This document shows, piece after piece, positions 57,397 to 64,000 of a stretch of DNA of 64,000 bases. Positions within the stretch are counted from its first letter, which is position 1. The number at the start of each line of letters is the position of its first letter. This DNA comes from a virus, in the IMG/VR virus record IMGVR_UViG_3300024264_000006, positions 83,637 to 147,636 of that record. The stretch is one strand, 5' to 3'. Below the pieces are notes generated by a model. It had not been told where the DNA came from. It saw nothing but the letters and a program-made list of their open reading frames with translations, and did no database searches. A program made the position numbers and the translations under genes.

Positions 57397-60276
57397 TTAG
57401 TTTTGTAGTGTTCCACTAGCATCGTATACGTTGATTCTATAGTAAGCTCCGTGTTGTCCGTCAAGTAAGTCGGCATCCAATCCTGAAGTTGCTCCGTCCA
57501 CTGTCTTAATCGCAGTTAAGAGTTCAGCAGCAGTTGAGTATGTTTCACTGAATGAGAATGCACCTGTTCCTGAGTTGTAACCTAAGTCACCGGATGCACT
57601 GAACATTCCTTTAACGTTTGCAGAGTCAAGGTTGAATTCTCCATTAGTAACAGAAAGTCCCTTGTTTGCAGTTAAGTGTGCTCTTACTTCAGCAGCACTA
57701 GGCCCTGTATAGGTAATAACACCTGTTGAACTATTGTATGATGCACTTCCATCTCCACCCGCATCGGTTACCGATATAGCACCTCTTGCACGTGCAGTGG
57801 TATGATAGAGGTTAGACCCTTCTGGTAGATCATCCGTCTTGAGATGATTGATACCATCACTATCAATAACAGTTGTTAATGCGACTGCGCCTGTTCCATC
57901 AAAAGAAACGGCACTTGCAGTCACATCACCTGTTAAGGAGAAGTTTTGACTACTTGCAAGAGCAGTTGCAGTGTCAGCGTTACCTGTTACCGCACCAGTT
58001 ACATTACCGTAGAAGTTTGCTGCTTGAACGTTTGCGTTTGTAAGTGTCAAGTCACCAGTTGATGCACCTGTAGCAGTTGTAGTTGCAAATACTACTCTGT
58101 CTATACTTTCATCCCAACCCATGAACACATTGTCACCAGTTGTTCCTCTTTCGAGAACAAGACCAAGGTCATTAGCGTTTGCACCTGAGTTGCCTGAACC
58201 AAGTTCAATCAACGCATCTTCGATTGTTGTGTTGGTTGCACTGTTAGTTACAGTACTACCATTGACAGTCAAATTGCCTGTGATTACTACGTTACCACTC
58301 GCATCAACATCTGCGAACTGTACGTTGTCAGAAGTTCCTACTGCTTGACCAATACTGATTGCACCGTCATTATACGTTACACCAGTACCACCACTAAACA
58401 GACCTTTAATCTGTGTCGCAGTTCTATCTGAATCAGTGTAAGAGAATACGCCATCCGAATATGATAGGTCGCCACCCGCACTAAACATTCCCTTGACATT
58501 TGCAGAGTCAATATTAAACTCACCATTAGAAACGGAGAGTCCTTTGTTTGCGGTTAAATGCGCTCTTACTTCAGCAGCACTAGGCCCTGTAAATGTAAAT
58601 CTGCCTGTTCCAGAATCATATGAGAGCGAACCATCTCCACCAACATCGGATAGACCAATTGCATTTCTTGCTCTTGCGTCTGTATAGTAAAGATTTGTAT
58701 TTTCTGTTAAGTCGGCTGTGGTGAAAGGGTCGAGTGATATGACATCCGTAAAGTTTCCACCAGTTGTTTGTATTGTAATAGTTGCGTCTGAACTATCAAA
58801 GTCAACCCCTGTAACACCCGCAATAGTAATGTTCTTTGCAGAGTCGATTTGACCCTGTGCATTTACTGAGAACTGTGGTACTTGTGTAGAAGAACCGAAT
58901 GTTCCCGCACTGACCCCAGAATTAGTAATGCTGATCGCACCACTACTCAAGGTTATACCAGTGCTACCACTAAAGTGTGCTCTTGCTTCTGCAGCAGAAG
59001 GCCCTGTGTATGAGAATCTACCGGAAGCAGAGTCATATGTCAGAGACCCGTCACCACCCTGATCATGAAGACCAATGGCATTACGTGCACGTGTATCTGT
59101 GTAATAGAGGTTGGATGACCCTTCACTCAAATCGTCGGTTGAACCTGAGTCAATCGCAACGTTAAAGTCGGAATCAAAGTTTGCTTTAGTGTAGACTTGT
59201 TCTACATCAAATGAGAATACACCAGTAGAAGAATCGTAAGATAGATCACCTGTTGCACTAAACATTCTACGTACATTTTCTGAGTCAATATTAAACTCAC
59301 CACTACCAGTATCATAACTGAGACCTTTGTTACCTGATACGGCCGCTCTCGCTCTAGCATCGGTATAATACTGATTTGTCCCTTCAGATAAGTCGGATGT
59401 AGATTTTTGACTTAAGTCTAAATTAGCACCAACTTGTAATGCGATTCTAGCATCAGCTCTTGCATTTGTATAATACTGATTTGACCCTTCAGATAAGTCG
59501 GTGGTAGTATACGGGTCTAGCGTGATTGTGTCGAGGAATGTTTGACCATCAGCAGTATTGATTGTGAAGTTACCGTTGGAAGAATCGAAGTTGATGCTTG
59601 AAACACCAGCTACACTTACTGTACCAATACTATCGATTTGTCCTTGTGCATTGACAGTGAATACGGGAACGAGAGACGCACTGCCATATGTACCGGCTGT
59701 TACCCCAGTATTTGTTATAGAGATAGTACCACTAGCACTATCATAAGTAAGACCTGTACCTTGAACCATTGAAGCTCTGGCACGTGCTTCGGTAAAGTAT
59801 TTGTTTATGCCTTCTGTTAAATCAGTAGTAGTTGAGGATGATTCGTCTAATAGTTTGTGCCATGCACCACCATGTGCAAAGTAACCTTTGCCTGTTCCGT
59901 GTACGTGTGCGAACATACCATGATAAGATGAAGCATTTGGTAGGTCGCTGTCCGAACTGTAGACGTTAGCAAAGAGAACCTTATTACCACCCATATCAAG
60001 GTCTTGACGTGTGACATCCGAATCAACACGTGCAGTGGTATAATACTGCCTCGTACCTTCAGCGATATTGGTTGTCGTAAGGTCTTGACTATCACCCAGC
60101 GAAACAGTCAAATCGTTTATAGTGATTCCACTGTGAGCCAACATTGCATTTGCGATGACGGGTAACGATGCTGAATCGATACTACCGTCAGAACCGGCAA
60201 GTTGTGATCTGTCGTCTTTTACGAAACCAGATGTTGTCAACAGACTTGACAGAAATCTAGCTTTTGATTGTGCCAT
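57397..60276 (-). CDS. Repetitive tail fibre or appendage protein
   Basis: 959 residues built of repeats. At least seven units fit '[18 protein letters not shown]', and several fit '[33 protein letters not shown]' (quoted in part). One block, [20 protein letters not shown], is the common fibre 'nltV.Gt.t...t.t.i.D' unit. The shape is a long trimeric beta-fibre. The repeats are also visible in the DNA and are likely sites of recombination. The end ([10 protein letters not shown]) shows no chaperone domain. Late box 48 bases upstream. Confidence 0.8.
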   Translation of the reverse strand: MAQSKARFLSSLLTTSGFVKDDRSQLAGSDGSIDSASLPVIANAMLAHSGITINDLTVSLGDSQDLTTTNIAEGTRQYYTTARVDSDVTRQDLDMGGNKVLFANVYSSDSDLPNASSYHGMFAHVHGTGKGYFAHGGAWHKLLDESSSTTTDLTEGINKYFTEARARASMVQGTGLTYDSASGTISITNTGVTAGTYGSASLVPVFTVNAQGQIDSIGTVSVAGVSSINFDSSNGNFTINTADGQTFLDTITLDPYTTTDLSEGSNQYYTNARADARIALQVGANLDLSQKSTSDLSEGTNQYYTDARARAAVSGNKGLSYDTGSGEFNIDSENVRRMFSATGDLSYDSSTGVFSFDVEQVYTKANFDSDFNVAIDSGSTDDLSEGSSNLYYTDTRARNAIGLHDQGGDGSLTYDSASGRFSYTGPSAAEARAHFSGSTGITLSSGAISITNSGVSAGTFGSSTQVPQFSVNAQGQIDSAKNITIAGVTGVDFDSSDATITIQTTGGNFTDVISLDPFTTADLTENTNLYYTDARARNAIGLSDVGGDGSLSYDSGTGRFTFTGPSAAEVRAHLTANKGLSVSNGEFNIDSANVKGMFSAGGDLSYSDGVFSYTDSDRTATQIKGLFSGGTGVTYNDGAISIGQAVGTSDNVQFADVDASGNVVITGNLTVNGSTVTNSATNTTIEDALIELGSGNSGANANDLGLVLERGTTGDNVFMGWDESIDRVVFATTTATGASTGDLTLTNANVQAANFYGNVTGAVTGNADTATALASSQNFSLTGDVTASAVSFDGTGAVALTTVIDSDGINHLKTDDLPEGSNLYHTTARARGAISVTDAGGDGSASYNSSTGVITYTGPSAAEVRAHLTANKGLSVTNGEFNLDSANVKGMFSASGDLGYNSGTGAFSFSETYSTAAELLTAIKTVDGATSGLDADLLDGQHGAYYRINVYDASGTLQN

Positions 60277-60323
60277 TAGACGTTCCCTTTTATTCCTCGT
60301 TTCATGCTAAGCATGTTCTCTCT

Positions 60324-60331
60324 TATTTATA
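60324..60331 (-). promoter_or_regulatory. T4-type late promoter box
   Basis: TATAAATA on the minus strand, 48 bases before the large fibre gene and just past the stop of the next fibre gene; it would also feed gp13 to gp17. Confidence 0.75.
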
Positions 60332-60335
60332 AGTT

Positions 60336-61700
60336 TTAATCTATGAAGTATGTACCTGTTACAAGAATTCTTCCTGATCCATTGTCGGCCATTCCAACGT
60401 TAGCATAATTTCCTGCTCCGTCTTCGGTCTGAACCAATAGTGTTGAAGAATTTTTCTCTAATCTGGTCAACAAAGTATCATAATCAGTATAAGTTAGTTG
60501 TCCATTTGTTGATGCTGGGAAAACATATTCCAATCCAGTCTCATTCATAGACGCAAAAGGCAATCCAGATACTCTCAAATTACCCGTTCCTGTGTGTGTA
60601 CTCCATACCAGTTGTAAAGAAAAGGTAATCATGTTACCCATTCTAGTATAGAACCCAATCTGAGAACTATAGTTCCCTGTCCCTGCTGAACTTGATCCAA
60701 CAACAACAGGAGTAAATTGTTGTTTTTGTGTGTACTCCTTGATGAGATAATCACTAGAAGTACCGCCAATGTAAATACCTGCCGTTACCTTCACATCTTC
60801 ATACGAAGGACGTTGTGAAGATTGTTCAAAGGCCTGAATCTCTACCCTGTCGGAAGAGTCCAGTGCAGTTGTAAAGTTTACATTCTCACCGTCAATGGCA
60901 CTATAGTCCGTATCTGGACTCATCAAAACACCATTGTTAAATACCTTAAGTGCACCAACTTTATAATCTAAAGTGTTGCCATCTGAGTCATTACCTGTTA
61001 TAGTAGAGACTCCACCATTACCCACAAAGGAATAATGATAATCTTTATATGATTGACTTGTGCTTAAGAAGTCTGGAAGTGCGATGACCTGTAGTAGATC
61101 GTTTACAGCCGCCGGTATCGTAAGTACAATTGTCGTACCATTTGTTGCAGTATAGTCAAGCTTGGGGTCTAGGATAACACCGTTAAGATATACCTCTACT
61201 TTTCCTGTAGCATATCTTAAAGTACGGTTATTGTTATCTAGTCCAATAAACGTGGTCTGTGCTGCCGTTGCAGTGTAGTTGTATTCTGCAACCTGAAGAC
61301 CTTGTGTAAAACTTTGAACCTGAAGGATGTCACCGGAATTTGCTCCAGTGTTTAATGTGATCGTAGTCCCGTCATTTGACACAAAGTCATTTGCGGAGTC
61401 TAAAAGTACTCCGTTCATATAGACATTAACAAGACTAGGGATATACCCTAGAATGTCGCTATCTAAATCTGCTCCGGTAAATACCGTCTGGTTGCTATCT
61501 GCTGAGAAATAAAATTCCTCATAAGTAGCACCAGTCTGTTCACCAATCTCAACAATTGATTCAGTACCATTAACACTCTTCTTGATGAACATAAGTCCAT
61601 CGTAAGTGTTGATCGCAACTTCACCAAGATCAAGTTGGCCAATAGTCGGTATCTTTCCGGCTACAGAACTACGTTTAAGCCGAAATTTTGTTGTTGACAT
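60336..61700 (-). CDS. Tail fibre/appendage protein with RSSVAGKIP N-terminus
   Basis: 454 residues. The N-terminal MSTTKFRLKRSSVAGKIPTI and LGEVAINTYDGLMFIKK form the attachment module found on many phage fibres. Four repeated beta units follow ('Y...a.q..f.g.D.....l.Y..g.v.VylNGv.Ld...Dy...nG..i.l' and so on, about residues 60-285). The C-terminal receptor-type domain includes YTRMGNMITFSLQLVW. GGGGAT precedes the ATG. Confidence 0.8.
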   Translation of the reverse strand: MSTTKFRLKRSSVAGKIPTIGQLDLGEVAINTYDGLMFIKKSVNGTESIVEIGEQTGATYEEFYFSADSNQTVFTGADLDSDILGYIPSLVNVYMNGVLLDSANDFVSNDGTTITLNTGANSGDILQVQSFTQGLQVAEYNYTATAAQTTFIGLDNNNRTLRYATGKVEVYLNGVILDPKLDYTATNGTTIVLTIPAAVNDLLQVIALPDFLSTSQSYKDYHYSFVGNGGVSTITGNDSDGNTLDYKVGALKVFNNGVLMSPDTDYSAIDGENVNFTTALDSSDRVEIQAFEQSSQRPSYEDVKVTAGIYIGGTSSDYLIKEYTQKQQFTPVVVGSSSAGTGNYSSQIGFYTRMGNMITFSLQLVWSTHTGTGNLRVSGLPFASMNETGLEYVFPASTNGQLTYTDYDTLLTRLEKNSSTLLVQTEDGAGNYANVGMADNGSGRILVTGTYFID

Positions 61701-61735
61701 TTGTCATCCCCAAGTCCAATATTGGAATTACACAA

Positions 61736-61749
61736 CCCTTATATAAGGG
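61736..61749. repeat. Perfect 14-bp palindrome between fibre genes
   Basis: CCCTTATATAAGGG, with a second palindrome TCCAATATTGGA at 61715-61726 in the same 59-base gap. They may be RNA stems or a protein site; there is no recognised late box here. Confidence 0.5.
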
Positions 61750-61759
61750 AAACTTACTT

Positions 61760-63769
61760 TTAGTAAGTACCTCCGTCCATTTGATAAATAGTTACCGCAC
61801 CACTTGTTACAGTAAATTGATCAGAGTCGAAGGAAGCTACGCCTGGATTACTCTTTGTAGCAAGTTCTGCTGCGATGAGTAATTCATTTGTGTTGTCTGT
61901 ATAGGTTAAATCTATACCTTCTCCAGCGGTCAGAAGGTTTGCAACTTCACTATCAACTAATTGTTCGAATGCGACACCGTTGATAGTTAAAGAACCAGCT
62001 TCTACATTTGCTGAAGATGTTATTGCGCCCGTTACATCGAGCGGTTTGTTTATTGTCCACTTGTCACCAGTTGCGGAATACGAGAACGTTGCACTTGCAC
62101 CGTTTACAGTAAGACCCGCACCATCAGCCTCAGCTGCGTTGGTGGCACTATCTGCGAGGACAATATTTAAATCGTTAATTGACAACTCAGTTGAGTTGAT
62201 GGTTGTTGTAGTGCCTTGGACGGTTAAGTTGCCAAGGATATAAAGGTCACCAGAATCTCCAACAGGATTTGGATCAATATACAAGATTCCATTTGTATCC
62301 GTATTACTGATCGTGTTTCCGGTTAATCTTAAGTTACCTACTTCTACCTGAGTAAGACCAGCGATAGTACTAGAAGAATCTCCTAGAGATACTGTGGTAC
62401 TACCAAACTTGACTGTACTATTGGTTAGTTGTCCATTGCCAACCGCATTGGCTTTAATGGTGACATCACCACTAGTAACATCAAAGTCTGCACTATTAAA
62501 TGATGCGACACCTTTGTTGCTGGTAGATGCGTCTTCACCTTTAACAGTAATGACAGCACCTGTGTGATTTACATCAATGCCCTCACCACCAAGAAGAGAA
62601 ACAGAATGACCTGAAGGTGTTACAGCACCATCGTCTGTAGTTACTCCCTTGAGAACTACATCCGCTAAACTAACATTGCCGTTTGAGGCAACGAAGTCGG
62701 TATTATCAAACTGAGCCACACCCTTCTGGTTTGAATCAGCATTCTCAATTGTTGCGGTAATTGTATCTGTAGAAGCAGAGAAAGAAATTCCTCTGTTAGA
62801 TGTACCCAATAAGTTAATACCATGAGCACTAGGGTCAACCGTTCCGGTGTCTGTTGTAACAGTCTTGATAACATTATCATCAAGAGTTACTACACCAGAT
62901 GCAACACCAAAGTCATTCGCATCAAACTGAGCGGCACCTTTTGATGAAGTAGATGCGTCTACCAATCCATATGTGAATGAGTTAGTAGAAGAATCTTGTG
63001 TTAGGGTTAAGTTACCACTGGCCGCTAATGTTACATCTGAATCAAGAAGACTTATTGCATCTCCATTGATTGTAAGATTAGTTGCAACGGGTACTGTTCC
63101 AGCACTGTCTAGTTGACCTTGTGCGTTTACTGTGAATACTGGGATTGCAGTTTGCGACCCGTAAGTTCCAGTTGTTACACCTGTTGCATCAACAGAATAT
63201 GTTATAGTGTCGTTTGTTACATTTGAAGTAAGACCAGTTCCACCCGCAAAGGTTAGTACACCTGATACAGATGAGAATGAGTCTGAGTCTGCCTGATCGT
63301 CTGCGATAGAGAAACTAACGTTAGATATCTGAGCGTCTACATAGGCTTTGTTCGCAGCATCACTATCATCGACGGGAGCAATGAGATTGATTAATCTATT
63401 ACCATTTACGTCAATATGAGATGTTGGTGCGAAAACAAGATTGCCTGTGGTCGTAGAAATATTATTGCCATTGAAGTCAATGTTGTCTACAATAAGGTGG
63501 TCTAGTTTAGAATTCGAATCTGCAATTAATGCTGTGTTTGCTGTAAGGACACCGAATGGGGCGTTTCCGGTTCCTCCAAGAAGATCGACGTAATACTTAC
63601 CACCGATAACTTCATGGTTAGCAGCATCGCCAGCTGTCTCTGTACCAGTACCAACATATAGTCGATCACCACCGGCACCATTGAAATACGAATACGCAAA
63701 CTCACCTTGAGCAAGCGTAGTGGGATTGCCCGTAGTCCCACTTCGTTTTATTCTAATTATTGATGCCAT
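61760..63769 (-). CDS. Tail fibre/appendage protein, large repetitive
   Basis: 669 residues. N-terminus RIKRSGTTGNPTTLAQGEFA is the same attachment module as in the preceding fibre. The body repeats 'GVAqFD...F....G.v.l.d..ik.vt.d.G.v.pS.H' units (about residues 270-440), and LTVQGTTTTINSTELSINDL is the common fibre unit. It ends YQMDGGTY, echoing INGGQY at the end of the next gene. It starts in a TAATG overlap. Confidence 0.8.
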   Translation of the reverse strand: MASIIRIKRSGTTGNPTTLAQGEFAYSYFNGAGGDRLYVGTGTETAGDAANHEVIGGKYYVDLLGGTGNAPFGVLTANTALIADSNSKLDHLIVDNIDFNGNNISTTTGNLVFAPTSHIDVNGNRLINLIAPVDDSDAANKAYVDAQISNVSFSIADDQADSDSFSSVSGVLTFAGGTGLTSNVTNDTITYSVDATGVTTGTYGSQTAIPVFTVNAQGQLDSAGTVPVATNLTINGDAISLLDSDVTLAASGNLTLTQDSSTNSFTYGLVDASTSSKGAAQFDANDFGVASGVVTLDDNVIKTVTTDTGTVDPSAHGINLLGTSNRGISFSASTDTITATIENADSNQKGVAQFDNTDFVASNGNVSLADVVLKGVTTDDGAVTPSGHSVSLLGGEGIDVNHTGAVITVKGEDASTSNKGVASFNSADFDVTSGDVTIKANAVGNGQLTNSTVKFGSTTVSLGDSSSTIAGLTQVEVGNLRLTGNTISNTDTNGILYIDPNPVGDSGDLYILGNLTVQGTTTTINSTELSINDLNIVLADSATNAAEADGAGLTVNGASATFSYSATGDKWTINKPLDVTGAITSSANVEAGSLTINGVAFEQLVDSEVANLLTAGEGIDLTYTDNTNELLIAAELATKSNPGVASFDSDQFTVTSGAVTIYQMDGGTY

Positions 63770-64000
63770 TAGTACTGGCCTCCGTTTATTGTTTGTTCTG
63801 TTAATTCTGTGGTCGTTTCAAATACTTCACTCGTTGAATTATAAACTAAGACGGAACCATTTACCTTGGTGCTGACATCAATACCTTCCAAGGTATTAAT
63901 ATTACCCCCAGACTGAGTTGAGGTTTGCCATTCATTTGCTTCCGCATTGTAAACTAAAATATGTTCGTCTTGAGCACCAGAAGCATTCACGCCCTGAATG
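63769..64000 (-). CDS. Fibre-type structural protein, partial (5' end beyond window)
   Basis: The frame is open to the window edge; the visible 77 C-terminal residues contain two 'G..LVYN....(W/F)' units (DEHILVYNAEANEW; GSVLVYNSTSEVFETT) and end TINGGQY. The GTG at 63990 is open, but the reading continues upstream, so the gene most likely begins outside. Same unit as the plus-strand gene at 22842. Confidence 0.7.
   Translation of the reverse strand, partial: IQGVNASGAQDEHILVYNAEANEWQTSTQSGGNINTLEGIDVSTKVNGSVLVYNSTSEVFETTTELTEQTINGGQY

Noticed and set aside
57397-60276. Repetitive DNA considered as a CRISPR-like array
   Set aside because: Repeats are in frame, diverged and fully coding for a fibre; there are no fixed-length spacers.

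Overview
The window is a 64 kb piece of the genome of a T4-like myovirus, almost certainly a marine phage of a Gram-negative host. The evidence is a nearly complete T4 core: replication (gp41, 43, 44, 45, 46, 47, 62), recombination (UvsX, UvsY, UvsW, gp49), regulation (RegA, gp55) and virion genes (gp13 to gp23, gp67). Interspersed are small families that I associate with marine cyano- and pelagi-myophages: the secreted-protein module, Hsp20, MazG-like, ThyX and many 2-oxoglutarate-type oxygenases. No photosynthesis gene (psbA, psbD, hli) is present, so nothing points to a cyanobacterial host. The lipoprotein and signal-peptide genes fit a double-membrane host. Host genus cannot be read from the sequence.

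Layout. 1-3557: short early-type genes (SprT-like protease, DUF932 protein, small unknowns) under strong sigma70 promoters. 3171-6808: late-promoter-driven operon of secreted and envelope proteins ending in a spanin-like pair. 6891-12711: unknowns, two SGNH-hydrolase-like paralogues, DUF3310, a degenerate adenylate-forming (ANL) enzyme, a dioxygenase-like protein, an AbrB-like peptide and ThyX. 12711-21284: helicase gp41, UvsX, two nucleotide-sugar enzymes, an AEP-type primase candidate, endonuclease VII and DNA polymerase. 21336-28820: glycosyltransferase-like gene, a 30-residue membrane peptide, Hsp20, a plus-strand fibre-like gene, RegA, gp62, sulfotransferase, dCMP deaminase, MazG-like and gp44. 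28836-31658: SleB-type hydrolase, unknowns, a prolyl-hydroxylase-like gene, a cupin and two tRNAs (Gly-TCC, Arg-TCT). 31666-40813: gp45, gp46, gp47, gp55, cytidylyltransferase, UvsW, UvsY and three more oxygenases. 40815-41315: a tail-tube-like protein. 41402-43684: a plus-strand two-gene cassette (DUF4338/DruA-like plus ParB-like). 43711-64000: virion genes in minus orientation (gp23, 22, 21, 67, 20, 19, 18, 17, 16, 15, 14, 13), then repetitive fibre and appendage genes running off the window.

Almost everything lies on the minus strand in tightly overlapping operons (ATGA and TAATG junctions). Two transcription classes are visible. Early and replication genes carry host-type promoters close to TTGACA-17-TATAAT, often buried in the 3' end of the preceding gene. 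Virion and secreted-protein genes carry TATAAATA (once CTAAATA) late boxes, matching the gp55 sigma and gp45 clamp encoded here. I saw no obvious T4 MotA-type middle promoters. No stretch longer than about 300 bases lacks a gene.

The most unusual content: a lectin-like (LamG) domain inserted into neck protein gp14; the degenerate ANL enzyme beside two SGNH-like proteins and a dioxygenase; six oxygenase-fold genes; the DUF4338 plus ParB-like plus-strand cassette; a duplicated promoter-leader cassette; and a strong antisense promoter facing the uvsW/uvsY operon.
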